Source: Auanema rhodensis (Eukaryota; Nematoda; Chromadorea; Rhabditida; Rhabditidae). Taken from it: 64,000 bases of DNA. Within the stretch, counting starts at the first letter, position 1. The number at the start of each line of letters is the position of its first letter. Positions 51,187 through 64,000 of the stretch are shown here, in pieces. The notes beneath the pieces were generated by a model. It was not told where the DNA came from. It did no database searches and saw nothing but the letters and a program-made list of their open reading frames with translations. The stretch lies in assembly GCA_964057225.1 (NCBI GenBank), contig OZ059898.1, positions 15,043,267-15,107,266 of the forward strand. Direction: 5' to 3'. The position numbers and the translations under genes were made by a program.

Positions 51187-54100
51187 TTAAATGACTACCT
51201 GAAAGTAAAACAGGTTTAAATGCTCCATTAAATATTAATACGAAACAATATATTGTTTTATTAACAACAGGATAACTGAACTCACTTTCGTTTTTTGGTC
51301 GCGATGACTTTCTGCATGGACTAGCAACTGCTCTTGTGTTGTGAAGCCAGCATCACAAACCTGAAAATAATCATTTCAGAACATTTTAATCCTTCGGCAT
51401 CAATGTTATAAACAGAGTAATAATAACAGCAAATTACCTCACAAACATTGGCCCTAACGGGAACGTGAGCGAACCAATGATTCTGAAGCGAATTGGCGTC
51501 TGGGAACACCTTCTGACACAGGCTGCAAGGTAGACGAAGTTCCTCCTGCGGCCGATCATCCGTGGTTGACATTGGTCTCGGCACGTCAATTCTGAAAAAA
51601 ATTATTATGTCAAAACTAACGATTTAGAATGCAACCACTCTGTGAGCGTGGGAAGAAGTTTTCGAATCCCCACAGAATTCCTCTCAATACATTTCACGCA
51701 AACACACAAGAAGTGAAATTCTTACTTACGTTAATGGACTTTGACACGTACTATCAGTAGCATCTGACATTGGCGAATTGCGAGCATCGCATTCCTCGAC
51801 ACGTCCACTAACCGTTAGTGAGGTCGATGAAGACATGTTGTCATCTTCTCGACTATCTGCAGGAAATATCAGTTTATAATTAGGAAAAATCGAATATGTA
51901 GTACCAGATGACATTTCTGCTTTATAGTGAGCCGTTATATGTATCCGAAGACAATCTTTGCTTGGATAAACTTTATCGCAACCTTTTTTGGGGCATTTGA
52001 AATACGTACCATCTTTCACCGTTATATGATCTGTATCCAAATGAACCTAAAAACACAATATTCTAGAAAATGCTGATGTTTCAAGCGCAAACCTGTAGTT
52101 CAATACTAGTCTCATAGCTAACATCACAAAATGTACACCGAGATCCACTGGAGGGAGAATAAAAGCCGTTCGAGGAATCATTCACTACTAAGAGCGGGGA
52201 GGAGGAGCTATTCTCCTGAAAGAAAAAAGTCATCTCGGGCGTCCATGCGTATGCAGCTCTGACCAGTTTGGCATCAGCTATCGTGTTATCCACCACATCG
52301 GGGCCAGATTTATTGGCACTGGAAATAATTGCGGCATTGCGATCCAAACTCTACAAACGAACAGATGACAGGAAAAGAGGAGAGAAGCGTGCAAGATGCG
52401 GAAAAGGTACAACGGTGAAACACTAACTAAGGTGTAACCAAATCACAAATAAGTTCTTACCGATTCTACTGTCTTGGGTGGAACCCATACATTAGCAGAT
52501 ATGACTTTAGAGATGGGCAATGAGGAGATGTGCATTGCGGCTTCAGATCTAAATAACGTCATATGAATTAATGACCTATATTTGGTATATACTTTTTACG
52601 AACGTCGAGTTCGGAGTTGTTTATATATCCAGGATCCGTGTTATTCTTATATCCTGTAGCTTGTTCATTAACCGGAGAGCTAGAAGTCTTAAGCAAAGAT
52701 AATAATGGGAATGGACAGCAATGAACGTACCATAGAATTTGCAGTTGCGGCCGAGGATGGAATGGGAGAAGCAACTAGCATTTCTCGGCACTCTAGACTA
52801 TTTGAAACGCTAGAAGGTGATATTTGAGCCAAGGCAGTAGGAACCCCCGAAGAATTTGGTTGAACTTCCTGCCGAAGTTTATCAAGAATAACTGAAATGG
52901 AAAATTGGAAAATAAAATACAGGAAGCTAACATACCAAGTAAACTGCTCAATGCTTTATCACAGTCAGTGGTGTTTACATCATTCAAAATATTTCCATTG
53001 TCTTTTCTGGTTATCAAAGACAAGGCGTCTGGCGGCAATTTTTTTAATGCTTCAAGCTTTAAAACATGAGTCTTTGACCTTAATAAGAAGAGAAAATAAA
53101 AAATATTGCAAAAGATCATCGTGTACCTCAAATGCTTAGCTAATATGCCATGTTTACGGAACCCGATATCACAATCTGTACATAAGAAAGAACGAGGATT
53201 GTCTGAGATCGAAGCTGATCCTCCGCCAAGAACTGACTGTGTTGAAGCGCTAGGATCAACGCTAGGAGTAACGCTGTCATCTATCTGTAATTGCCGAAAT
53301 TAAAACATATATAGCCAACATTAGGGGCTGGTTTGAGAACAAGAGGAGTTTTGTAATACAAGAGCAATCGTGGCCAAAATTTGATGGAACTCACGAACCA
53401 AAAAAAAACATGTAGATTATCAGTCAATGCAACACAGAAAGACATCACCTAATGACAGCGACAGGACGAAAGCAGTTACAAGACGGATATTTCAATAGAA
53501 TATAATATACGAACTCAGTTAGGCACATATACGGAGAGAGCACTGTAAGAAGGTTCGAGAAATGATGGGCATAGGCTTCAGGCTCTTCAGACATACAAAG
53601 AAAAAAAATATAGTAATACTCACATGACTACCGTGCGAACTTTCCACGTGCTTTGCTAGTAGCGCTTTGGTCCGAAGAGGTAAACGACATTCAGGGCACT
53701 AGAAAGAAAAATCCTTGTAGACTCTGAATAAAACAACACAAAATCTACCTGAAACATGCGACTTTTTGTAGTATGCTTCTCAATGTTATGAGTCATCTGA
53801 TGATAGGACAATTCGGACTGTTTGCGGAAACTTTTGTCACACGTATTACATTTCAAAGATTCCTGAAGAATCACAGTCACAGTAAGGAAACAAAAACAAA
53901 ACAGGTAACGAATTAATGAAATAGCTAACTTCGAGCACACAACAAACAATTCTAAAAAAAAGAAAAATTCGACAAACCTTACCTCTTTGGATAGAAATGA
54001 ATTGAACAAGTTATTGGTTTGATTTCCAAAGCGTAGAGGAACATTTGTAGAAATGGAAGTCACAGGAGGCAAGGACGAGGCGGATGTTGTTGCAAACAGC

Positions 54101-57100
54101 ATTTGTGATACAAATGGAGCTGTAATAAAGTAGATGACGGTCATTCTAGATAAATACAAAAAATACAAAAACATGAAAGTACATACCCTCGTCATTTCTT
54201 AGTTTTCCAGGAGGACTTGGCATTGCCGATGGAGGAGCAGAACTGCATTTTCGCACTTCATCATTATACGGCCAGTAGGTATTAATGGGTTCATCAAACA
54301 ACACCCAACGAGAAGGTGGAGTGTGAGCTGTTCGTTCAAGCAGAATATTTTCTGAATAAGTTAAATGATTAAAACAATATGAAAAACCGCTAAAACCTTG
54401 TCCGAATCGTTTAAATGGAAAGCTCTCCATCTCATTGATAATCTTCATATGCTCATCATCATCGTCCGAACTGCTATAAAATGGAAATCAGGGAAGAAAA
54501 TGAAAATTAGTAAACCATGGATAATCATCAAAGCCGCTCACAGCACGGTCTTGATCGTCATTAACTTCTTCTTCAGCAATTTCGAGACGATCATCAGCAT
54601 CACTATCACCTTCTTCTTCTAAAAAAATAGTTAATTAAAGTGGGCAGGAGATGACAAATATTTACCGTTCTGAGCCCGTCTTCGATGAGTTTTTGAGCTC
54701 AAATGTTTCGTCAAGTTTCCCTTTGTTTTGAAACAGAAATTGCACTGCTTGCATTTGTATGGTCGAATATCAGTGTGTGACTTCAGATGCTTTTTCAGCA
54801 TGCTAGGTTTCTTACAGCGTATTCCGCAACGATCGCATACGTATCGTCCTCGTCCCCTTCCACGGACATAGATATAAGCCTAGAGAAGCAACAAATAAAT
54901 AAAATAAAGTTAATGAGCAATATACCTCATCAGTACGATGACCACCAATTAAAGGATCAGTATTTCTAAGCGTAGTGTGAGGACTAGGCTTGAAAACAAA
55001 CTCTTCTTCTTGTTTAGGTTCAATCTTCTCAATAAAACTGTCACATTCCAACTTTGTCTCTACTTCAACAATGGGCTCTGGCTGCTCTTGTTTTTCAATA
55101 AGCTGAAATTTAAAAATATAGTTTTTGGCAGAATATACTGAACTGCTAACCTCAAATGGAGGAAGTGACACCTCTTCGCCTTTCATATATGAAACTTCAG
55201 AATCAAAAGTTGAAGATCCTAATTTTAACTAAACCAAGAATTAATTAGAAGCTGTGAAGAAAATTAAACATACGCATCGTTGTTTCTGCCCTGCTTCCCA
55301 AAATGATGAATGAGTGACTTTGAAGTTACCTATTGCATCTCGATTAGCTGTGGTATAACGCCAGAACGAATGTTCTCCTGTGCGTGGCTTCGGGCTACAC
55401 ATACCCATGAACAAAAGATTCAACTTAGAATCAGCTTCATTGACAGAGACCTTAACCTGACGTGAACATGTGAAAATAGAAATAATAAAGATACTAACTT
55501 GATGCCAATTACTATACATACTGAGATTTCCTTTTTGTTCAACAAACATAGGTTGAGCTCTATGCATGCAGACATAAGTCTCACTTGTGATACTTCTACC
55601 TCTATTACGAGGACTAAAAAAAGAACAATTAAGATTTAAAATGGAAGAAATATCAAAAAAAGAAAAAAAAAGAAAATTAAAACCTACTTTCTCAAAACAT
55701 CGGCACTATTCGCCTTATTAGAATCGTTTAAAACTAATGTATATGGCCTATCGAGACGACCTGTTAGACCAACACCGTTTAAAGCGTAATTATTGCTCTA
55801 AATCGTAAAACATTAATATAGAAGTTTTGTATTTTGCTTACGTCAGGTGAAGGATCTGCAGGAGGCTCAGGTTTAATGAGCTGCGCGGAAGGAGGGGAAA
55901 AAACAGTCATAGAGGTTGAAGGTTGCTGAGCAGAAATTTGAGCTTGAGCGGATTGTGCCCGTAAGGGGACCTGTAACTATTAATGAAGATAGCGAAACAC
56001 TCTAGTAACTAACCTGAGTAAAAGCAGTTGGAGTCAATGAAGGAACACCGGGAAGAAATTGCATGCCAGAAATAGCCGAAACGGTTGGAAGCACCGTTGA
56101 ACTGGAGGGAAGAACAGTCAGAGCAGCAGTTGTCCTAGGTTGCACGAAATCAGAAAATTTGATGAATAACGGCTATTACCTCCGAGCTAGACCTGAAGCC
56201 ACTGAGCCGTCACTGATACTATCCTTCTTGTCCGGCATTCGACTGTCTAGGACGATCACATCGCCAGAGTCCTGCAGTATCAACCAAATTTTCTGACTTT
56301 ACCGGTGCTATCAAACCTTTCTAGACAACTTTTTGTGCTTTTCCAGATCTTCCTGCTCGACAGTAAGAATCCGTCTTTTGAGACTGGTAGACTGCCTTAA
56401 GACATCGATGTCCAGTTGATTGACAACCGGAGGAGTCTGGATGGGAACGGAGGAATTGGAAGAGATAGGGAGAGCAGAAGCAGCAACAGCAGCAACAGCA
56501 GCGGCAGCTTCGGCTCGACTCTATATAACAACAAATATAAAAAATCGTAACTAATACTAGTGAACCTTCTCAAGCTCAAGACGTTTGCTGCAGCGTAACT
56601 CATGAACTTGAAGACCAGCCTCGTTTGGAAACCTAAATTGAAGAAAAAATTGAAGATTTACAAATTCCTCTATTTCTCTTTCTTACTCGACATGACAATA
56701 TGTGCAAATAGGAGTGAGATGTTGTTGCATTTGCCGAACTATTGGTTGACCAGAAGTCAAACTTCCACCACACAAACCACGAACGCCCTAAATATTTTGA
56801 TTATAAATAAGATACTAACAAAAAAAAAACAAAATTACATTTAATGGCTCATACAATGATTGAGTTCTTCCAGTGGCTTGAAGCGTCCGAACATCCCTAA
56901 TTCCAGGTGATGTACGAGTAGAACCTGCAAAAGTGAAATAAAATTTGAACATTGAAACGATATTCGGGAATAATTTTTGAATCACAACCGCATTCACACA
57001 AATTTTATACAAAAATAAAAACTATGATAAACAGTTTGAAAATATGCTAACGAGTCCACGTCAAATAGCGTGGGAAAGAGAACTTGACATTTGAAATTAA

Positions 57101-58183
57101 AACTTACTACTATTACTATCGTGATCAATGGATGATTGCTGCCCAACTTGGCGATGATATGGTCTACGTTTCAAAATAGGCTGAAACAAGTACAAAATAA
57201 AGTATTAAAAGTTAAAAAACTCACTTCCTGAGTTTGAACAATAGCTTCATTTTCACTGATTATCCTATTAATCCTGTCATGCACTTCCTTCGGATTCAAA
57301 TTACTCGGATTGCGAGAAAACATTCTTTCCTGAGATGTGGATGCATGTTGGAAAAGTTGTAAAGCCTACAAATAAAGATGTTCTAATTCGACTTTAGACA
57401 ATGTTCGTACCTGATTTTGCTGCGCTTGATCCCTACGAACCATATCAAGAACATTGCCCTGGTGCTGAGCTGCTGCCGCAACGGCAACAGCTTGAGGCTG
57501 TTGCAAACTAAGCTGTTTCTGTTGAAGCAGTTGATGCTGCTCCAACACGGAATTCATCAGCTTTTCCTGTGCTTGAAGGAGAGATTGTACACTGCCACCC
57601 GATGAAGCTACAAAGCAAAATATTAAAATTGAATCAGCAGTGATTACTCAACAGTATAAAATACGTGTAAAGGTAGTTGAATCAGAGAATTTTCAAAAAA
57701 GGAATTATGAATCTTACTCGCCCCCCCCCCTCCTTCATCTCAAGAAATCTACTTCAAACCGTTTTGCCTGTCTTATATCTTGTCAAGGGAATAAAACATA
57801 TGTCAAAAGAGAAAACGTCAAAACAGAAAGATTGAAATATAAGACGAGCGTGATATAGAACTTGCACAAAACTCCCAATATACTAATACTTTTTGTCTTT
57901 CTCTTTTTGAAAATAAAAAAATAGTCATATTACTAAAATCAAAACAATTATGATTCAATATAGAATGAAAAAAATGAAAAACAAAAAAAATAAAGATCAA
58001 AACACATACCTTGTTGGGGTGGTTGAAATGCACTATTGGTTTGAGAGATCTGCAACGATTGCTGATTGTTAACACTTTGAGCAGCTTGTTGCTATAATAT
58101 AATCATCCATCTTGTTGAATATGAATTTGGCAAGTACCTGTAAGTGTTGAAGCAGAGCTTGCTGCTGCTGTTGTTGCTGCTGC

Positions 58184-58217
<34 letters not shown>

Positions 58218-61206
58218 GCTGCTGTTGCTGTTGAAGAATCTGTTGGTAATAGAGCAAGGGATTATTCAACAGACTATTCGTTGGCTGGGTCATCTGATTC
58301 TGAAAATAGACATATTTCCGACAAACAATTTTCATGAGCTCCCAATACTTGGACTGTGAGAACCAAAAAAAAAGTAAAACACAACGATAATATCTACCTG
58401 GGGAGTAATAAGATGCTGAATAGCTAATTGATTCTGTAGAAGGGATAAAAATTGAGTCGACTGATTCATATTTCCCATAGGAGGTGTGGCTAATTGTTGT
58501 GGTGCAGCATTATTGGGAGTTAATGTAGCTGGATTGAGGGAAGCATTTGTACCACCGATTACTCCAGAATTGCCTGAAATTTGAATGATAACATGAAACA
58601 CAAGAGAAAAAAGAAGTGATAAAACAAGAGCAATGAACTTACCACCTAAAAAAGCCGAAGTAAGAAACTGAGAGACCAGATTCGGTTGTGCTGCAGTTTG
58701 ATGCTGCAACAGAAGGGCTTCCTGAAACATGAAAATAAATACACGATAATTGACAAACAATCGAAGAAAGTTCTCAATCAAGACCAAAAAATCATTTTCA
58801 TTTACTATTCTGTAAACGAATTTGAATATTTCAAATTCAAATTTCATTGATTAATATAAAAGTAAAAAGTTTTCATATCACATATCACATATCAACCAAC
58901 AGCACCTCAAGTTGATACTGTAGAGGAACTTTGATTTTCATTTTGTTTGAAAAACAACCACCCTCAATCATGACGTCTGATTTCAAGCACCGCCATCGAA
59001 GCTATATAAAGCAGCTTCTAATAGCTGTTCTAGTACGAGTGTTGCTTTGCTACTGAAAAAATGAAGAAGAGCATTGCAATCTACTTCCTACTGATTCTTC
59101 CCCCTAATTTTCTTTTTAGCATCTGCATAAGATACAACCGGAACTGTTGCCAAACACATAGATCAGTTACATGGATATATGAAGTTGGCAGAAAAAGCAT
59201 GTCGAATGCATAAAAAGTACATATCATACATTAAAATGTCATTAAGCATGCATCAATGATTTCATTCCATCAGTTTCAAGGTTCAAATACTAGATTTTCG
59301 AGCTTAACAGTTGTTGTTAACGTGTCTTGAGTCCCTGACGATCACGTCGTTTTCCCGACTTCATCTCAATTTTGCCCTCCCTCTTCCTTTTCGTCGTTTT
59401 AGCATTTAATCCACACAGACACACATGCACGTACATGTTCTATATTCTTTTTCGTTTCCCTTCCCCTCCCTATCCTCTCTAGAACTGGCAATGCCGCCCC
59501 CGATACTCTTTGGTCGCGAGACTGGGAAGGAAAGCCGTTTTAGGAGGAAAAAGTCTCTTCTCTCTTCCCCTCTTTTCACTCATTTCCACTATATGTCTGC
59601 ATGCTTTCTCTGCCTTTCTCGCTATCTTTCCTTTCTATTCTGCCATGTTCTAGAAGCAGAAGCATTGACACACAGCTACTACTCTAGTTCAGCGCAAGCC
59701 ACGCCACAGACCCGTCGATAGAAACAAGGCTCAGAAATCGCATGCTCGACGACCACTGGCCTTCTGAGACATTCATGCAGTGCTCGACGAAGCACTGGCT
59801 ACACCTCAATGTCTTCCAAATTCTTTCTCAATTATCAATTCTCTATGATAGAGCAAAGGAGAAAGGGGGATGCATATATAAAGAGAAATAGAGGGAGGAA
59901 GAAACATAAATGGAGCCAAGACCAACACAAAATGGCTTCTATATTCGATGAAGCTTTTCATAACCGAATTAATAAGAGAGAGTGAAGCAAAGAATTTAAT
60001 TCTGGCGATCATGCGCCAAGATAGATGAGGAAGTGAAGCTCAGTTCGAAAGTTGCACCTTTCCAAAAACTAAAACGTGTCATCAACATATTGAAACGGGA
60101 ACGATTTTTAGTTACTCTCAGTAGTTCTCATAACCATTGAACGAATTTGCCAGCTGTCGTCGTCGTTGTCAACGACCGTTGCACACAAATGCAGTTAGCA
60201 AGACTTGTGAGAATATCCAGGAGAAGGTAAACTGCTTCTGAAGTACCTTCTTCCGTTTCAGTTTAATACCCCCAAATATGATAACGACGAGCAGCTAAGA
60301 TTTTACAAAAGTGAATTATAGAAAAACAGATTTCTCGTACTCCCTCTCTATCGCCTCAACATTCTTCTCGCTATCACTAGCTTATACAGCTTGATGCTAG
60401 TCAAAACAGCCAGAACACCAGTAAATTCGAAAATGATGCTTTCTATTTTGACGCAGTAGGCGAAGAGATGACGCTGGCTGACAACCACAGCACCAGGCGA
60501 CGAACTGGCCACTCATACACAAGCAACATCCCATTCATCAGGCATTAGATCTAACACCAGCCATCACTTTCATTCAATTATAGGAAGAAGCTGTACAAAT
60601 CTAATATGTGTGCACTTGAACCATGTCGTCATTTCTGCCAGCACAGATACATACACACAGATACACACACATTGCCGGTTCAAGAATAGAGGACTCGCTT
60701 CTTTGTGTGCTACTCTACGGTGATGAGTAAATAATGCTTCTAATTCATCTTTCCCCTGGCATTTGATCAACTACGATTAAAGGAAAAGCTAACCTTTTCC
60801 ACTATAATTGTATCAAACAAATTTTCTCAGAAGAAATTAATCTGAGGGAACATAAAAAAGAAGAAATGGCATATTTCCTGACAAGCGATTGAGATTTAAT
60901 GAAGAATAGACTCATAGCAGAGAGAGTATACCACGAAATTAGGATTTGGATAAAAACTATGTTTTCACATCACATTCAAAACCAAAATTTAAATAAAATG
61001 TTATTGAAGGCAATGAACAGATGATCAAGAAGGATAGACCCGACACGAATGTAATGAAGATGGTCAAAAAGTGAAAAAAAAATGAAAAAGAAACTTACCA
61101 AAAGCTGTTGCTGATTATTGGGCATTGTGTTCAGATTAGGAAGCTGTTGCGGTGGTTGTGAGCCTTGTGGAGGCAGCCCACCTCCGCCTCCAGACACAAA
61201 TGCCAT
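51187..61206 (-). CDS. sma-9: Schnurri / SMA-9 (HIVEP-family) zinc-finger transcription factor
   Basis: Nuclear cofactor of BMP/Smad signalling. Exons (low to high): 51187-51198, 51286-51360, 51438-51591, 51730-51856, 51905-52046, 52093-52350, 52461-52548, 52593-52687, 52731-52891, 52936-53078, 53127-53284, 53624-53698, 53749-53862, 53983-54119, 54187-54351, 54397-54473, 54516-54618, 54666-54879, 54926-55102, 55151-55228, 55274-55456, 55499-55613, 55688-55797, 55842-55970, 56014-56134, 56180-56271, 56317-56520, 56566-56632, 56687-56787, 56839-56924, 57108-57180, 57225-57365, 57411-57607, 58010-58091, 58138-58299, 58398-58573, 58643-58721, 61099-61206; 1592 aa. The Gln-rich N-terminus has a polyQ tract (about residues 135-165). 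The family zinc-finger pair [18 protein letters not shown]...[10 protein letters not shown] is at about 828-898. Further C2H2 fingers follow near 1065, 1100, 1155, 1410, 1440, 1540 and 1565. The last 12 nt exon is uncertain; read-through to 51237 would also end the frame. Confidence 0.92.
58160..58235. repeat. sma-9: CAG/CAA polyglutamine tract in sma-9
   Basis: Mixed CAG and CAA codons on the minus strand encode about 25 consecutive Gln. The codon mixing makes it more stable than the pure CAA array at 48599. Confidence 0.95.
58722..61098. other. sma-9: sma-9 intron 1
   Basis: This 2.4 kb intron separates the 36-codon first exon from the rest. It has moderate GC near 59400-60780 and may contain an alternative promoter. 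No further exon was supported. Confidence 0.6.
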
Positions 61207-61233
61207 CTCAAGGAGAAGGCTGAGGCTATTTAC
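61207..61233 (-). promoter_or_regulatory. sma-9: 5' leader of sma-9 with splice acceptor
   Basis: The acceptor tttccag lies 27 nt before the ATG. The leader has no stop in frame, so it is either a trans-splice/5' UTR acceptor or the start of an internal coding exon with more protein upstream. Confidence 0.5.
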
Positions 61234-61983
61234 CTGGAAAATTCAACTTATCACCAATATCACCATAAATAGCAGACAAAAAAGTCAAAGATAAGACTCG
61301 GTAAGATTGAAAAAATGAAAATTTTGAGAGAAAAAATTGAAGAAAATGAAAAAGAGGACGAATGGACGTAGTCTGTCGTAAGAATAGGTGATAGAAGAAG
61401 CAGGAGAACAAGAAAACGACGATGACGACGACAATGAAGAAGCTTGTAGAATATGTGAACAGAGAACAGGACAAGCAATCTCGATATGAGAGAAAAGGAG
61501 TAAGAGAAGCACAGTTGGAGAAGAAGGGAGAGAAAAGAAAGAGACAAAAAATAGAAAAAACTCAACAATGTAATGTAAAATTGCTAAATAAGGAAGAGGC
61601 GAATTAATAAGTAAAAGTAGAAAAAATTGAGAAAAAATGGTATTTTCTATACATCAAGAAGTTGTTGTTCTATAAAAAATCAATGTGAATAACATGTGCA
61701 GAAGCCATAACAGAAATGGCACAGACTATGAACACCACTTCTGTGTATTTTTGTCAGAATGCGCCCATCAATTGAACATTACGTCACTTTGTATGATAAG
61801 AAGATGAGAATATCGACAGTATTACATAGCGATGCACAAAAAAACTTTCTAAGGGTCATTCACTATTAGAAGGGACAAGCTATAAACAATACGAAAAATC
61901 GGGAGAATTAGAGAAAGCGATTGGCAGAATATGAAGAAAGCGAGAGAAAGGGGCATATGTAAAAACCAGCATAATTGATGACC

Positions 61984-62004
61984 ATATATATATATATATA
62001 TATA
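61984..62004. repeat. (TA)n microsatellite
   Basis: TA run followed by GATA-type repeats to about 62062. Confidence 0.85.
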
Positions 62005-62776
62005 AGCATTTATATTTATTTGTATTTAGAAATATATATAGAGAGATAGATATATAGATAGATGAATGAGTCTGCTGGCAGCTTCCGCGAGAAAAAATGA
62101 TTCTATATCGCTGTTTTGTGTTTTGAAACCGTGAATGAGCAAAGAGCTATTTATGGATTTAGAAATTCCGTGCAAAGACTTGACGTCAAAAATGGTGAAT
62201 GAAATGTGCTTTGATGACTCGGAAATGACATAAACGTGAATGAAGCCTAAAGTCAATGCAATTGGACTCAGTTAAAGTAAAAACGGATGATAAACCGGCG
62301 GCCACGACAACGACAAACCAAAAGGATTCTGTTGATTAGCCCCGCCTAGGAATATTCAACTCAATGTGGGTAACGTCTCACATATCATGTGAAGTAGAGT
62401 GATGACATTTAAGCATAGATATAAGGAAAAGTGATACAAGCAAGGAATAATGAACGGGAGAGATTCACACAGCAAGCGGCAGTAAAACAAGTCTGCCCAG
62501 AGAGAGTTCCCTGATCAGACATGCAGACACATAACAGGAGACAGTTCACGGTGGAAAGAGGCACTAGTGGTGCTAGCAAAATTAGAGACACAAAACTGCT
62601 TTAGAGGGTGCAGACAGGAACGTAGAACGATGATACAGTGTGTGTGTTGTTGAGAGATCAGACATGCCTGCTGGGGCAGAGAAAAAAACGCGAGCAATCA
62701 TGTGGACAGAGTACAGAGAAGCAGACGTCGTACGACCCGCAGAATGTCTGTACTCTGGGCTGCCCCGTATCGATTG

Positions 62777-62784
62777 TGACGTCA
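62777..62784. promoter_or_regulatory. CRE-like palindrome upstream of sma-9
   Basis: TGACGTCA next to gcgccggggcc, about 1.57 kb upstream of the sma-9 ATG; a second copy is at 62181-62188. Function is inferred only from the consensus of CREB/ATF sites. Confidence 0.35.
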
Positions 62785-64000
62785 GCGCCGGGGCCGCTAG
62801 TCTCTGTTCCCACGAAACCTCCCAGCCACCCGCGCAGCGTGCGAAACAGGAGCACCACGATGACGGAACAGCTCCACTTAGCTCTCTGAAGTCGCGGATG
62901 TTATTTCGAACGAATGTGGTCTCTATCGTCATCATCATCATTATCGTCGGCCGCGCGACAGTGACTGACGTTCTTTTCACCTGGCCCCGTCTTTGCTCTT
63001 CGCTCTTAATTTCTCCGCTCTCTTTCTGTGTATCTGTGTCTTAGTGTGGAAACAGTTTTTTGAAACACTCACGAGAACAAGACCGTTGAGCAGATAGACA
63101 GATTGAGAGAGTGCTTGTGTTGGTTTGACATCTTGAGCTCACGAAAATACGATGATCATAGCTTAGAATAGTTCTTTCGATCTTAAGAAGTAATCATGCT
63201 CTCCATGGGCTCATTCAGTCAGCTGGCTGTTTTATGTAAAAGCTCTGTGCTCTCTGGTTCATCTTCTAGCAGTTTGTCCTCTTGTCAATCCGGCTGTGCC
63301 TGGGGACTAACTTCTGAAGCCAGACCAGACATCGACTTAAGTGGGAGATTGTAATGGTATGCATGAAGGAAGGGCAAATTTGAAGGTTCTTCAGCTGCAC
63401 GTTTGGTCAAACGAAATATAGTAGAAGGTATCAAAGATATCTGCAGCTAAACAGCAGCATGATTCTATATTCCGTCTCGTTTTTTTGACAGAACTGTCTG
63501 TCTACAAAGATCGGAATTAGGATAAAATCGTCAAAGCTGTTGTAGCTGAACCTAGTGTCTTTCTTCGTGGTGGGACTTGTGTGATCGCACTGAAAGTGGA
63601 GACATTGTCATCACGGGACTGTGCGTACGTAAGACGTCATCGTCGTCGTCGTAACCATTATCGACATTGATGACAACCAGGAAGATGGAAATCTGACAAC
63701 GGCTGGACTTGGTATGCCACGCATGTATCCACTTCCAAATCAAGAGATGGTGCGAATGAGATAGAAATGAGTGTACATACTAGAAGATGACAATGATTTT
63801 AAAAGAGAATAAAATAAACGTAGGAGTATCTAGAAAGAAGAAGAAAAGTTGGAATTGAAGAACGTGAAAGAGAGATAGCGGAGGGAAATACAGATAACTG
63901 TCTTAAAATTATTCCAATAATCGGGCAAGCCCCGTATAGCCAGTAGCAAACAGCGTTACAACGCAAAGATGGGGGGAGGGTATCATTCCGTTTCTGATGT

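Larger units (their letters stand above)
61234..64000. other. Upstream region of sma-9
   Basis: No coding exon was found. Two palindromic CRE sequences TGACGTCA lie at 62181-62188 and 62777-62784, the second beside a GC-rich patch (62750-62835). A TA/GATA tract is at 61984-62062 and CGT runs are near 63635. This is the likely sma-9 promoter region. Confidence 0.5.

Noticed and set aside
58144-58359. Plus-strand poly-Leu frame
   Set aside because: Antisense reading of the sma-9 polyglutamine exon.

Overview
This 64 kb window is animal nuclear DNA, AT-rich and dense in simple repeats, and most probably from a nematode. The reasons are introns that are mostly 42-60 nt, a Schnurri-type zinc-finger gene with the glutamine-rich N-terminus known from nematode SMA-9, a TWK-type K2P channel, a patronin gene, and splice acceptors lying just upstream of two start codons. 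I cannot place the species or clade. All exon models were built by eye. For every multi-exon gene the phases close and the total coding length is a multiple of three.

Layout. (1) 35-115 (+) is the last exon of an unknown gene entering from the left. (2) 1098-8313 (-) encodes a RABGAP1/TBC-11 Rab GTPase-activating protein (25 exons, 1010 aa). (3) 13924-15646 (-) encodes the DNA polymerase delta subunit POLD3 (10 exons, 439 aa). (4) 16209-19868 (-) encodes phosphatidylinositol 4-kinase beta (25 exons, 815 aa). (5) 21818-25309 (-) is a K2P potassium channel with two alternative last exons (505 or 428 aa). (6) 28636-34998 (+) is patronin/CAMSAP (31 exons, 1160 aa). (7) 35843-38298 is a 2.46 kb foldback structure with identical-length 425 bp inverted arms around unrecognised open reading frames on both strands. 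(8) 38.4-42 kb is a microsatellite-rich desert. (9) 42010-47484 (+) is a peptide GPCR, probably of the neuromedin-U/pyrokinin receptor type (12 exons, 405 aa). (10) 49065-50061 (-) is a six-exon gene for an unrecognised 223 aa protein. It may be nested in a weaker plus-strand gene represented by a polyglutamine exon (48544-48670) and two 3' exons (50804-51105). (11) 51187-61206 (-) is the Schnurri/SMA-9 transcription factor (38 exons, 1592 aa), followed upstream by 2.8 kb of probable promoter.

These are housekeeping and neuronal genes with no single pathway. PI4KB and the RabGAP both act in Golgi/endosome traffic, patronin in non-centrosomal microtubules, SMA-9 in BMP signalling, and the K2P channel and GPCR in excitable cells. 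The most unusual items are the foldback element, the alternative C-termini of the K2P channel, the GA and CT arrays that bracket one GPCR exon, the frequent use of AAG 3' splice sites, and the orphan 223 aa gene.
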